Shown here: piece by piece, positions 42,854 through 52,377 of the stretch | Numbering within the stretch: position 1 is the first letter of the stretch | Layout: the number at the start of each line of letters is the position of its first letter | Assembly: GCA_029260215.1 (NCBI GenBank) | Contig: JAJDDQ010000015.1 | Span: forward strand, 1 to 62,467 | Length of the DNA: 62,467 nt | Direction of reading: 5' to 3' | DNA from: Phycisphaerae bacterium | GTDB taxonomy: Bacteria > Planctomycetota > Phycisphaerae > UBA1845 | Program-made: the position numbers and the translations under genes | The notes under the pieces: generated by a model | What the model saw: only the letters and a program-made list of their open reading frames with translations | What the model was told of the DNA's origin: nothing | The model's database searches: none

Positions 42854-45800
42854 AAAAACGTGGTCCAAAACGTTTAGCAGTGTCGCGTGCGACACCGTCT
42901 TCTCGAAAAGTCACAACGACGCGCAAGACGTCGTCGCGCGCGACGACGCAAAACGGTACGACCGAACGCAACGGTGATTCTCCGCGCGACGGATCACCCA
43001 ACGTCAACTGGTTAACTGTCCACGGTGCGCGACAGAACAACCTGAAAAACGTCGATGTTCGCATTCCTCTTGGTCGGTTCGTGTGCGTGACGGGTGTCTC
43101 CGGTTCGGGAAAAAGCTCGCTGGTCAACGACATTCTGCGCGAGCGACTGGCGCGGGATTTGAACGGGGCGGAGAATGTCGATATCGGGAAGCATGACGAT
43201 ATCACCGGCATCGAGCATCTCGACAAACTCGTGGACATCGATCAATCGCCCATCGGTCGAACGCCGCGTTCCAACCCGGGCACGTACATCAAGGTGTTCG
43301 ATCAGGTGCGCGACCTGTTCACGAAACTGCCCGACGCCAAAGTCCGAGGCTACAAACCGGGGCGATTCAGCTTCAACGTGCCCTCCGGCCTCAAAGGCGG
43401 CGGGCGATGCGAAGCCTGCGAGGGCAACGGGGCCAACAAAATCGAGATGGACTTTCTCGCCGACGTGTGGGTGACCTGCCCGGTATGTGCGGGCCGGCGG
43501 TTCAGTCGCGAGACGCTGCAAATTCTCTTCAAGGGCAAGAGCATCGCCGACGTGCTCGAAATGGACGTCGCCGACGCGCTCGAACACTTCGCAGCCATCC
43601 CCAAGGTCGCGCACATGCTGCAAACCCTGCACGATGTCGGTCTGGACTACATCAAGCTGGGCCAATCCTCCACAACGCTCTCCGGCGGCGAAGCTCAGCG
43701 GATCAAACTGGCCCGCGAGCTGGTCAAGAAATCGACAGGCCAAACGCTCTACCTGCTCGACGAACCGACCACAGGCCTGCACTTTGACGACATCAAGAGA
43801 TTGCTTTCGGTGCTGCACGGTTTCGTGGACGCGGGGAACTCGGTGATCGTGGTCGAGCACAATCTGGACGTAATCAAGACAGCCGACTGGGTGTTCGACC
43901 TGGGGCCTGAGGGCGGCGCGGAGGGCGGTCGCATCGTCGCACAGGGCACGCCGGAGGCCATCGCACGCGAACCAGCCAGCTACACCGGGCAAGCGCTGGC
44001 TGAAATCCTCCCGGTCGATTCCGGGAGCGGGAAGAAACCGGCAAAGGCCCGCTCGGGAAAAAGCAAAAAGCCCGCACGCGGCGCGAAACGGTTCGACGCG
44101 ATCACGGTCGTCGGGGCGGCTCAGCACAATCTCAAGGGGATCGACGTTTCGATTCCGCGCGGGAAAACAAACGTGTTCTGCGGACCCAGCGGGAGCGGCA
44201 AGAGCAGCCTGGCACTCGATACGATCTACGCAGAGGGGCAGCGGCGGTACGTCGAATCGCTGAGCGCGTACGCGCGGCAGTTTCTCGGGCAGGTCGAGAA
44301 ACCGAAGGTCGAGCACATTTCAGGCCTGTCGCCGGCGATTGCCATCGAACAAAAATCCGCCAGCAAGTCGCCGCGCTCAACCGTGGGGACGGTCACCGAA
44401 ATCTACGATTACATGCGACTGCTCTGGGCACGCCTGGGCCAACCGCATTGCCCGAAGTGCCGCGTGCCCATCGGAACGCAAACGAGCGACGAAATTGTCG
44501 AACGCATCCTGTCCCTCGGAGACGGCACCAAAGCCATCCTTCTGGCACCCATCGAGCGAAGCGGGCAGGAATCCTACGACGAACTGTTGGAACGCGAGAA
44601 AGCCAACGGCTTCGCACGCGTGCGTGTGGACGGCGAAATCAAATCGCTGAACGAGACGATCTCACTCAGCCCGCGTCGCCGGCACACCGTGGAACTCGTG
44701 GTCGATCGCATCGTGGTCAAAAAGCAGGCACGCTCCCGCGTGACGGACAGCGTGGAGCAGGGGCTGTCGCTGGGCCAGGGCGTGATCCTGCTTCAAATCG
44801 TCGATCAGAGTGAGGCTGACGCGTCGAATCAGACCGAATACCGATTCTCACAGATTCATTCATGCGAGCAGTGCGGAACCAGTTACGACGAACCCACGCC
44901 CCACCACTTTTCGTTCAACGCGCGCATGGGCTGGTGTACGACATGCGAGGGGCTTGGCGTGCAACGTGGTGCAAGTCCAGCCGCCATCGCGGTACATCCG
45001 AACCGATCGATTCTCGACGGCGCGCTCGCCGGATGGGAATACGCACGGGTCAACACAGCCCAGTCAATTGTCCTGCGGACGTTGGCCAAGCATCTCGGTT
45101 TCGAAGTCGAGACCCCGTGGAACGAACTTGACGAGGGTATCCAATTGTCCCTGCTCCAGGGTTGCGGCGACAAGTGGATCACCCCCAACACATCCGACGC
45201 GCGTAAAGCCAACCTGGCCAACATGCGATTCCGCTGGCAGGGGTTCTTCCCCGCGATTGATCGGGCCACACGCGCAAGCTGGACGTTTCGCAAGCGTCTT
45301 GAAGAACTCGTCACGGACGTGCCCTGCGAAGGGTGTGCGGGATCGCGCCTGAGACCCGAATCGCGTTTTGTCGAACTCGGCGGTTGTCACATCGAGGACA
45401 TCTGCCGCAGGCCTTTGTCGGCGACGCATGCGTTCTTTTCAAAGCTCAAGCTCGACCGTCGCGAGAAGCGTATCGCGGGCGAATTGCTGCACGAAATCCG
45501 CGCGCGGTTGAATTTCCTGATCGACGTGGGCCTGGAATACCTGACGCTGCACCGCTCTGCCCCGACACTTTCGGGCGGCGAATCGCAGCGTATCCGGCTG
45601 GCGTCCCAAATCGGCAGCGGGTTGACCGGCGTGCTGTACGTACTGGACGAACCCACCATAGGCCTGCATCCGCGCGATAACGGTCGCCTGATTTCCGCGT
45701 TCGACAAACTACGCGACTTGGGTAATACCCTCATCATCGTGGAGCACGACCGCGAAGTGATCGACAGCGCGGACCATGTTTTCGACTTCGGCCCGGGTGC

Positions 45801-48003
45801 AGGTTCGGAAGGGGGAACGATCACCGCGTCCGCCCCGCCAGCCAAGCTCAGGCGGGCCAAGCAATCGCTCACCGGGCGGTACCTCGCGGGCAAGGAAGCC
45901 ATTCCCGTTCCGATCAATCGCCGCGAAGTGGTCGCGGACGAACCGGACCCCACGCCGGAGAAATGGCTCACCGTCCACGGCGCACGACAGCACAATCTCA
46001 AGGAAATCGACGTCGCGTTCCCGCTGGGCAGGTTCATCACCGTCACCGGCGTCTCGGGCAGTGGCAAAAGCTCGCTCGTATCGGACACGCTGTACAACGC
46101 GCTCGCAGCCCGCATCCACCGCGCCCGGGCGCTACCCGGCGGGCACGACCGCATCAGCGGGGCTGAGCACATCGACAAAGTCATCAACGTCGATCAATCG
46201 CCCATCGGCAACAGCCCTTCCAGCAACCCAGCCACGTACACCGGCGTGTTCGATCTGATCCGCGAGTTGTACGCGAAGTTGCCCGACGCGAAAGTTCGCG
46301 GATTCACCACCAACCGGTTCAGCTTCAATCGAGCCGGCGGTCGCTGCGAAGTCTGCTTCGGTATGGGCCAGCAATGCATCGAAATGCACTTCCTGCCGGA
46401 CGTCTGGATCGAATGCGATGCCTGCAACGGAACGCGCTACGTCAGCGAAACGCTCGAAGTGAAATACAAGGGTCGACACATCGCGGATGTCCTGTCGATG
46501 CGCATCGTCGAAGCCCGCGACCTGTTCTCCTCCGTACCGAAACTGAAACGCATGCTGCAAATGCTGGTCGACGTCGGACTGGGATACCTTCAACTGGGCC
46601 AATCCGCCCCGACGCTCTCAGGCGGCGAAGCTCAGCGCGTCAAGCTGGCCGCCGAACTGGGCCGACCTTCGACGGGCAAAACGCTTTACATCCTCGACGA
46701 ACCGACCACCGGGCTGCACTTTGACGATCTGCAAAAACTGCTCAGCGTCCTGCACCGACTGGTCGATTTGGGCAACACCGTCATCTGCATCGAACACAAC
46801 CTCGACGTCATCAAGACCGCCGACCACGTCATCGACATAGGCCCCGAAGCAGGCGCGGACGGCGGGGAAGTCGTGACCGCCGGCACGCCCGAAAACGTGG
46901 CTGACTGCGCGAAGTCACACACCGGCCTGGCGCTCAAACCGGTTCTTCAGGCTGGCCCAGCCAAGGTGCGCGAAATCTTCGATCCGCAAGAACAGAAGGA
47001 CATCGAAAAGGCAATCCGAGGCCCACTCAAACTCACCAAGGGCGATGTGCAAACCAAGATGCCGTGGGAAACCGACGGTCGCCGCTGGCACACGGTCAAC
47101 CACGTGGATCGATTCGGCAAGCAATCGCAATGGGAACCCGATGTGCTCAATTGGCTGGTCGAGGCCATCGAGCAATGCGGTGAATTCGCACCGACCGACT
47201 GGAACGACCGGGCCAGAGTCGAGATTCGCGCCCCCCGAACGCAACCGGCGATGTGGTTCGCCCATTTTCGCACGGGCAACCGCGAGATGCTCGACCTCAG
47301 CGTACGCACCCCGGCGCGTGCGTTCGACAACAAATCCGTCGTGCAGCGGTTGAAGATCAAGACGCTCGACGAACGCACGGATCTGCCCATTTACGGCCAA
47401 CTGTCTCGCGTCCGACTTCGGGCGGCCGGTCGGGAACACGACGACATTCGCATCCTGCTGCGTGACTTTCAGGACGTGAACAAGACAGCCTTCCGCGCGT
47501 TTCTCAAGGACGCCGCCTCGACTTACTTCAGCATGATTCGCGAGCACCAGACCGACCCCATCAAAGGGCAGCCGTGGAAGGCGGACGGCCGGGCGTGGCA
47601 TCTCTCGCAAAAGAACATCAACGCCCGTCATGCGATAAAATGGAAACCGCAACTGCTTCTGGAACTCATTGGCCGCATCAAGAAGATCGCTCCGGGCATA
47701 GATTTCGAATGGACCGGGAAGATCGGCGTGGGCCTGAAACACCAGGGCGCAACCCGGGGCATCGGCAAGATCGTGACCAACATGGGCGCAGGCCTGCGTG
47801 TGGACATTCGCGTTCCGAGATCGCGCTTCACACCACTGCAAGTGGACCGCCTCGGTCGCGATGTCGTCATTCAACCAGCCGGCAAGGGTGAATCCGTCCA
47901 GTTCTGGCTGACCTCGATGTCCGAGAACGACTCGGAGCAGTTGGCCAACGTACTCGCATCAACGGGCGACGATCAGGACCGCCTGCGTGAAGACGTAGCC
48001 TAG
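42832..48003 (+). CDS. uvrA: Giant UvrA: ABC-II + ABC-I + ABC-II with a C-terminal repeat domain
   Basis: A 1723-aa fusion. A basic, low-complexity start of about 55 residues leads into an ABC-II half (Walker A near 88, CEAC and CPVC zinc cysteines, LSGGEAQ near 282). A complete ABC-I half follows (Walker A near 450, CPKC, CEQC, CTTC, LSGGESQ near 913), then a second ABC-II half (Walker A near 1072, CEVC and CDAC, LSGGEAQ near 1261). Residues about 1375-1723 carry no ATPase motif but a duplicated unit with PW-x-x-DGR-x-WH (near 1412 and 1582). With the 658-aa upstream gene this equals two whole UvrA proteins in tandem. It should load UvrB at lesions. GTG 42832 is used with GGGAG 8 bases upstream; GTG 42850 is an alternative. 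Confidence 0.9.
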   Translation: MGVRHIVKKRGPKRLAVSRATPSSRKVTTTRKTSSRATTQNGTTERNGDSPRDGSPNVNWLTVHGARQNNLKNVDVRIPLGRFVCVTGVSGSGKSSLVNDILRERLARDLNGAENVDIGKHDDITGIEHLDKLVDIDQSPIGRTPRSNPGTYIKVFDQVRDLFTKLPDAKVRGYKPGRFSFNVPSGLKGGGRCEACEGNGANKIEMDFLADVWVTCPVCAGRRFSRETLQILFKGKSIADVLEMDVADALEHFAAIPKVAHMLQTLHDVGLDYIKLGQSSTTLSGGEAQRIKLARELVKKSTGQTLYLLDEPTTGLHFDDIKRLLSVLHGFVDAGNSVIVVEHNLDVIKTADWVFDLGPEGGAEGGRIVAQGTPEAIAREPASYTGQALAEILPVDSGSGKKPAKARSGKSKKPARGAKRFDAITVVGAAQHNLKGIDVSIPRGKTNVFCGPSGSGKSSLALDTIYAEGQRRYVESLSAYARQFLGQVEKPKVEHISGLSPAIAIEQKSASKSPRSTVGTVTEIYDYMRLLWARLGQPHCPKCRVPIGTQTSDEIVERILSLGDGTKAILLAPIERSGQESYDELLEREKANGFARVRVDGEIKSLNETISLSPRRRHTVELVVDRIVVKKQARSRVTDSVEQGLSLGQGVILLQIVDQSEADASNQTEYRFSQIHSCEQCGTSYDEPTPHHFSFNARMGWCTTCEGLGVQRGASPAAIAVHPNRSILDGALAGWEYARVNTAQSIVLRTLAKHLGFEVETPWNELDEGIQLSLLQGCGDKWITPNTSDARKANLANMRFRWQGFFPAIDRATRASWTFRKRLEELVTDVPCEGCAGSRLRPESRFVELGGCHIEDICRRPLSATHAFFSKLKLDRREKRIAGELLHEIRARLNFLIDVGLEYLTLHRSAPTLSGGESQRIRLASQIGSGLTGVLYVLDEPTIGLHPRDNGRLISAFDKLRDLGNTLIIVEHDREVIDSADHVFDFGPGAGSEGGTITASAPPAKLRRAKQSLTGRYLAGKEAIPVPINRREVVADEPDPTPEKWLTVHGARQHNLKEIDVAFPLGRFITVTGVSGSGKSSLVSDTLYNALAARIHRARALPGGHDRISGAEHIDKVINVDQSPIGNSPSSNPATYTGVFDLIRELYAKLPDAKVRGFTTNRFSFNRAGGRCEVCFGMGQQCIEMHFLPDVWIECDACNGTRYVSETLEVKYKGRHIADVLSMRIVEARDLFSSVPKLKRMLQMLVDVGLGYLQLGQSAPTLSGGEAQRVKLAAELGRPSTGKTLYILDEPTTGLHFDDLQKLLSVLHRLVDLGNTVICIEHNLDVIKTADHVIDIGPEAGADGGEVVTAGTPENVADCAKSHTGLALKPVLQAGPAKVREIFDPQEQKDIEKAIRGPLKLTKGDVQTKMPWETDGRRWHTVNHVDRFGKQSQWEPDVLNWLVEAIEQCGEFAPTDWNDRARVEIRAPRTQPAMWFAHFRTGNREMLDLSVRTPARAFDNKSVVQRLKIKTLDERTDLPIYGQLSRVRLRAAGREHDDIRILLRDFQDVNKTAFRAFLKDAASTYFSMIREHQTDPIKGQPWKADGRAWHLSQKNINARHAIKWKPQLLLELIGRIKKIAPGIDFEWTGKIGVGLKHQGATRGIGKIVTNMGAGLRVDIRVPRSRFTPLQVDRLGRDVVIQPAGKGESVQFWLTSMSENDSEQLANVLASTGDDQDRLREDVA
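42874..42898 (+). repeat. REP-like palindrome, copy 2
   Basis: TTAG C A then GTGTCGC-GT-GCGACAC then CGTC, inside the first codons of the giant uvrA gene, in inverted orientation to copy 1. The two copies bracket about 1 kb. Confidence 0.6.
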
Positions 48004-48018
48004 AAAGGAATCCCTGAC

Positions 48019-48687
48019 GTGACGCAACTCGTCCCCAATCGCCTGTTGATGAACTTCGAGATCACGCTGCCCTACCGCAAGACACCCCCCGCCATCGACG
48101 GGCAACTGAGCGGTTGGTCCGACAAGGAACGCCTGCCCGACCTCTCGCAACTAGACGGGCACGAAGCTTTCGCGCCCGTCTGGGCCTGCTGGAACGAAGG
48201 CGGGCTGTACATCGCGACCAAGGTCACCGGAAAAAGACTCTCACCGAGCTGCGATCCGAAAGTTTACTGGAAAAGCGATAATCTTCGCCTCTGCATCGAC
48301 ACGCGTGACGCACGACGCAACAAGCGTGCGACACGGTTCTGCCACCAATTTTTTCTCATGCCAACCGGCGGCGGCAAAGAAGGCCAAAACGCGGTCGGAG
48401 GCTCCGCCAAAATCCATCGCGCACGCGAAGACGCACCGCGCTACTCTTCCGAAAAAGGTGAAAATCGCCTGCTCATCGCCTCAAGTGTGCAACGCGATCA
48501 GTACACGCTCGAAGCCAAAATCCCCGCCGACTGCCTCAGCGGATTCGACCCGATCGAACACCCCCGCATCGGGCTGTTCTACATCCTCGAAGACCGCGAA
48601 CTAGGCCAACAATACCTCACCGTCGGCGACGAACTCAATTGGCACGTCGATCCGTCGACATGGGCGACCGCCGTTCTCGCCCGATAA
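48019..48687 (+). CDS. CBM9/DOMON-like domain protein
   Basis: A 222-aa protein with a single beta-sandwich domain of the family-9 carbohydrate-binding type (PPAIDGQLSGWSDKERLPDL, then VWACWNEGGLYIATKVTG, DNLRLCIDTRDARR and QYTLEAKIPADCL). In Planctomycetes such domains are common and their ligands mostly unknown. No signal peptide is seen, so it may be cytoplasmic. GTG at 48019 has AAAGGA about 9 bases upstream. It follows the giant uvrA gene after 15 bases and may share its transcript. Confidence 0.7.
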   Translation: MTQLVPNRLLMNFEITLPYRKTPPAIDGQLSGWSDKERLPDLSQLDGHEAFAPVWACWNEGGLYIATKVTGKRLSPSCDPKVYWKSDNLRLCIDTRDARRNKRATRFCHQFFLMPTGGGKEGQNAVGGSAKIHRAREDAPRYSSEKGENRLLIASSVQRDQYTLEAKIPADCLSGFDPIEHPRIGLFYILEDRELGQQYLTVGDELNWHVDPSTWATAVLAR

Positions 48688-48792
48688 GATCAAGAGCCTC
48701 CAACTCTGCGTCAAGCTCTCTCACGCGTGCATGAAGCCACGACCCCATTCAGCCGACCGACTACAGGTAGGACTAACCCGGCTGGAGCGCCA

Positions 48793-49551
48793 ATGGCGAC
48801 ACAGGTAGACACAGAACAATGCGACGAACTTCTAATCGAAGCCTGCGCACGCAATCTGCCGATTGAGCTTCACCGGCGAACAAGTTCAGATGAACTCGTG
48901 GTTGCACGGTCGCGCATCCTCGGCCTGACCGATCAGAACATACTCATTGACACACCACAGTCCGGCGGGCGCCCTCTGCCGATCGGCAAGGGCAGACGCC
49001 TCAACGTGTACTTTCAAACAAACAACGGGCAATACGAATTCCAAACTCAGGTCACCGAAACGCGCCTGCGATTCGATCTCAACGATGAGGTGAAGGTTCT
49101 CGGGTGCGCACTACGCCGCCCGACAAGCATCCAGCGCGGGCAAAGACGAGAAGATTATCGCATCTCCCTCGCATCCCTCGATGAGATTGCGGCAGAGCTG
49201 CACGAAGTCGCGGACAACAAGCCGGACGTCTGCCCGCTACCGTCCAAGCGCTTTCGCGGGCGACTGGTCGACATTTCGCGCGGCGGCGTAGCCGTCAAAG
49301 TCGACGCGAGCGAGCGTCGCTACTTCGACCAGGGGCAGCGGTTCTTTCTGACCGCAACCCTGCCACTCGGGTTCAGGCAAGTCACCCTGCTCGTCCAGTT
49401 GAGACACCAGCGACCCATCCTGCGCGGCGACGCCACACGGCTTGGGATGAAATTTCTCTTTTGGAACCCCGAGTTCACGCTCCCCCAGATTCAGACCGTT
49501 GGCAGATTCTGCCCCGCCGTCGAACGCCGATCGATCCGCAAAAAACGGTAA
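48793..49551 (+). CDS. PilZ domain protein (YcgR-like), c-di-GMP receptor
   Basis: A 252-aa protein. The N-terminal half resembles the YcgR-type domain. The C-terminal PilZ domain shows QRREDYR (R-x3-R) near residue 117 and DISRGGVAV (D-x-S-x2-G) near 157, the two c-di-GMP-binding motifs. It probably converts c-di-GMP levels into changes in motility or surface behaviour. ATG at 48793 has GGAG 5 bases upstream; a longer frame from 48727 is less likely. Confidence 0.8.
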   Translation: MATQVDTEQCDELLIEACARNLPIELHRRTSSDELVVARSRILGLTDQNILIDTPQSGGRPLPIGKGRRLNVYFQTNNGQYEFQTQVTETRLRFDLNDEVKVLGCALRRPTSIQRGQRREDYRISLASLDEIAAELHEVADNKPDVCPLPSKRFRGRLVDISRGGVAVKVDASERRYFDQGQRFFLTATLPLGFRQVTLLVQLRHQRPILRGDATRLGMKFLFWNPEFTLPQIQTVGRFCPAVERRSIRKKR

Positions 49552-49691
49552 ATCCTCGCTTTTTTTGAACCCGCAATCTCACCGCCACGCTACAATGCTA
49601 CGAGTCTCAGTGACACACGGTAGGCGGACGATGAAACGCAAGCGTGGCAAGTCGAGGCACCAGCGTCTCGCATCACACGCACCCACGTGGC

Positions 49692-49713
49692 TTAGCCGTG
49701 TCGCGTGCGACAC
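49692..49713 (+). repeat. REP-like palindrome, copy 3
   Basis: TTAG C C then GTGTCGC-GT-GCGACAC, identical in its core to copies 1 and 2, lying just upstream of the DUF1501 gene. Confidence 0.6.
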
Positions 49714-49733
49714 GAACCAAAGACGCTCCAACC

Positions 49734-51020
49734 ATGAATCGAAGCGGATGTGACGAATACGATCGCCTGTCCCGCAGAGAATTCCTCGGAACAACTGCGG
49801 GCATGGGAGCTGCCGGCATGCTGGGACTGTGCAACCCAGCCCTGCTGTTCGCTCAGTCGGGAAAAAAAGCGACGGCTGACAGCGTCATTCTCCTGTTCAT
49901 GCGCGGCGGGCAAAGTCACATCGACACCTGGGATCCAAAACCCAAAACCGAAACCGGAGGCCCCTTCGAATCCGTCAAAACATCGGCGCCTGGCATTCAA
50001 ATCGCGGAGCATCTTCCACGGCTGGCAAAGCAGTTCGACGACATCTCCCTCATTCGCTCGCTGACCTCGCGCGAGGGCAGCCACGAACGTGCCCAATACC
50101 TGGTCCACACCGGCTACGTGCCGCTGGGCAGCTTTCAACACTCGACCCTCGGCTCCGTGCTGACCAGCATGAAGGACCGGATCAACCCTGACCTTCCACC
50201 CTACGTCACCATCGGCGGCGCAACTTGGCCAGCCGGTTTTCTCGGATCACGATACGCCGCCTACCACATCGGCAGCACCGACAACACGATGGACAACCTG
50301 GAATTCCACGACTCCGTCAATGCCAAACGATTCAACAATCGCCTCAAACTGCTGCGAAAATTCGATCAGAAATTCGCCCGTCAATACCGAGGCAGAGAAG
50401 TGATCGAAGCCTACGCGGACCATTACCAAGCAGCTTACGACCTGATGCGCAGCAAGAGTGCGGATGCTTTCGATTTATCCAAGGAACCGGACGCCGTGCG
50501 CACAGCCTACGGCACAACATTCTTCGGCCAAGGCTGTCTGCTGGCCCGCCGATTGGTGCAGGTCGGCGTGCGCTTCGTCGAAGTCATGCTACCGGGGTGG
50601 GATACACATCAGGAAAACTTTGAAACCGTCAAAACCCTCAGCGCCGACATGGATCAGTCTGTCAGCGCGTTGCTGGAAGATTTGAAACGCAGAAAACTGC
50701 TCGACAGAACCCTGGTCATCCTTTGCGGTGAGTTTGGCCGCACACCGACCATCAACAGCAACAAAGGTCGCGACCATTGGCCCAGAGTGTGGAGCGGGAT
50801 GATCGCTGGCGGCGGCGTGGTCGGCGGACGTGTCGTGGGCGCCAGCACCCCCGGCGGCGAGGAGGTCGCAAAGGATCCGATCGAGATCGGCCGCCTGCAC
50901 GCCACCATCTGCAAATGTATCGACGTCGATCCGACCGAAATGAACTACGCCCCCGACGGCCGCCCAATCCGCGTGGTCAAGGAAGTCAGCCACAAACCCA
51001 TCTTCGACCTGCTCTCGTGA
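49734..51020 (+). CDS. DUF1501 protein with Tat signal
   Basis: A 428-aa exported protein. The Tat motif SRREFLG is at 13-19, followed by a hydrophobic stretch rich in Gly/Ala. The mature part has the DUF1501 (sulfatase-like fold) pattern: LLFMRGGQSHIDTWDPKP, SLTSREGSHERAQYLVHTGY, PGWDTHQENF, and CGEFGRTPTINSNKGRDHW with metal-ligand-type D and H residues. These proteins are abundant in Planctomycetes and usually pair with a DUF1553/DUF1549 gene, which is absent here. ATG 49734 puts the Tat motif at the N-terminus. Confidence 0.88.
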   Translation: MNRSGCDEYDRLSRREFLGTTAGMGAAGMLGLCNPALLFAQSGKKATADSVILLFMRGGQSHIDTWDPKPKTETGGPFESVKTSAPGIQIAEHLPRLAKQFDDISLIRSLTSREGSHERAQYLVHTGYVPLGSFQHSTLGSVLTSMKDRINPDLPPYVTIGGATWPAGFLGSRYAAYHIGSTDNTMDNLEFHDSVNAKRFNNRLKLLRKFDQKFARQYRGREVIEAYADHYQAAYDLMRSKSADAFDLSKEPDAVRTAYGTTFFGQGCLLARRLVQVGVRFVEVMLPGWDTHQENFETVKTLSADMDQSVSALLEDLKRRKLLDRTLVILCGEFGRTPTINSNKGRDHWPRVWSGMIAGGGVVGGRVVGASTPGGEEVAKDPIEIGRLHATICKCIDVDPTEMNYAPDGRPIRVVKEVSHKPIFDLLS

Positions 51021-51050
51021 AAAAGCAGCCCCAATCAAACCGCAACGAGC

Positions 51051-51068
51051 CGCGGACTTCAGTCCGCG
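51051..51068. repeat. Dispersed hairpin repeat, copy A
   Basis: CGCGGACT-TC-AGTCCGCG after AACGAGC, 30 bases past the DUF1501 stop. Copy B at 54621 has the same flank with a base-pair change in the stem. It may serve as a terminator or REP-like element. Confidence 0.55.
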
Positions 51069-51168
51069 AGGACGCCTTCCTTGGCTTAGGTCCATTCAAA
51101 CGCCCCAAAGGCTCAGGGTATTTCGCGGCAGCAGGAACACCGCACAATTTCTGAATCCGCTCCACGAT

Positions 51169-51197
51169 TTGATCCCGCGTCCGCCGAATAGTATGGT
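51169..51197 (+). promoter_or_regulatory. Candidate nadA promoter
   Basis: TTGATC at 51169-51174 and TATGGT at 51192-51197 are spaced by 17 bases, 37 bases before the nadA start. No NadR- or NiaR-type operator was recognised. Confidence 0.35.
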
Positions 51198-51233
51198 AGC
51201 GGACGAACGACGCCCACGATAAAGTGAGTCATC

Positions 51234-52346
51234 ATGTTATTTCAACCGCCGCTGCCGACCCGATACGATGAGGACACCCTTGACGCACTCCGCGATCGTA
51301 TCCGCCAAGCCAAGGCGAAACTCGGTCGCGAACTCGTCATCCTCGGCCACCACTACCAGGAAGACGACATCGTCGCCTTCGCCGACTTCACCGGCGACAG
51401 TCTCAAGCTCTCGCAGGTCGCCGCCGACCAGAAAGACGCCCACTACGTCGTCTTCTGCGGCGTGCATTTCATGGCCGAAAGCGCGGACATCCTCACCGAC
51501 GACTCTGTGAAGGTCATCCTCCCGGACCTCTCCGCCGGGTGCAGCATGGCTGACATGGCCGACATCGACCAACTCGAAGACGCGTGGGAAGTTCTGAACG
51601 AGCATGTTTCGGACCGCATCATTCCCATCACCTACGTAAATTCCACCGCCGCCGTCAAAGCGTTCTGCGGCCGGCACGGCGGCGCTTGCTGCACAAGCAG
51701 CAACGCCAAGCTTGTTCTCGAATGGGCGCTCACACAGGGCGAACGCGTCCTGTTCCTGCCCGACCAACACTTGGGTCGAAACACCGCCTACGCCCTCGGC
51801 CACGCACTGGACGAAATGGTCGTATACGATCCACGAAAGCAGGACGGCGATCTGTCGCCCGAACAAATGCGCGACGCCCGCTTCTTTCTCTGGAAAGGGC
51901 ATTGCAGTGTGCATCAACTGTTCACCGCCGACGACCCGGACGATCTGCGTCGCGCCGATCCCGAATACCAAATCCTCGTCCACCCGGAATGCTCCTGGGA
52001 GGTCGTCCAAAAAGCCGATTTCGTCGGCAGCACCGAGTTCATCATCAAGACCGTCGCCGACGCAGCGCCCGGCACGAAGTGGGCCATCGGCACCGAAGTA
52101 CACCTCGTCAACCGTTTGGCCGACCGATTCAAGGACAAGACCGTCCGCTCGCTGGGACGGGTTCAATGCCTATGCACCACGATGTACCGCATCGACGTCA
52201 AGCACCTGGCCCACACCCTCGACGAGTTGTCAGCCGGTCGCGTGGTCAATCAGATTTCCGTAGACGCCGAGACCAGACGCGACGCACTGACCGCCCTGGA
52301 CCGCATGCTGGCCAACACCTCAGCAGCACCACTGTCCGCCCGTTGA
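51234..52346 (+). CDS. nadA: Quinolinate synthase
   Basis: A 370-aa [4Fe-4S] enzyme that joins iminoaspartate and dihydroxyacetone phosphate to form quinolinate in NAD synthesis. Family motifs are clear: VILGHHYQEDDIVAFADFTGDSL, VFCGVHFMAESA, ITYVNSTAAVKAF, FLPDQHLGRNTA, HPECSWEVV and GTEVHLVNRLA. Cysteines suited to the cluster include CCTSSN, HPECS and QCLCTTMYRID. No nadB or nadC lies adjacent. The length and start (MLFQPPLP) fit the family. Confidence 0.95.
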   Translation: MLFQPPLPTRYDEDTLDALRDRIRQAKAKLGRELVILGHHYQEDDIVAFADFTGDSLKLSQVAADQKDAHYVVFCGVHFMAESADILTDDSVKVILPDLSAGCSMADMADIDQLEDAWEVLNEHVSDRIIPITYVNSTAAVKAFCGRHGGACCTSSNAKLVLEWALTQGERVLFLPDQHLGRNTAYALGHALDEMVVYDPRKQDGDLSPEQMRDARFFLWKGHCSVHQLFTADDPDDLRRADPEYQILVHPECSWEVVQKADFVGSTEFIIKTVADAAPGTKWAIGTEVHLVNRLADRFKDKTVRSLGRVQCLCTTMYRIDVKHLAHTLDELSAGRVVNQISVDAETRRDALTALDRMLANTSAAPLSAR

Positions 52347-52377
52347 TTTTCCGATATACTCGCTGGTTGAGATACTC

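Noticed and set aside
43012-44316. 434-codon minus-strand frame opposite the giant UvrA, and a similar one at 46915-47874
   Set aside because: Antisense shadows of a gene with complete ATPase motifs; no ribosome site or recognisable domain.
49632-49754. 40-codon basic frame starting MKRKRGKSRHQ upstream of DUF1501
   Set aside because: It overlaps REP-like copy 3 and the DUF1501 start, and its Arg/Ser-rich translation is not supported beyond a weak AGGCGG site.
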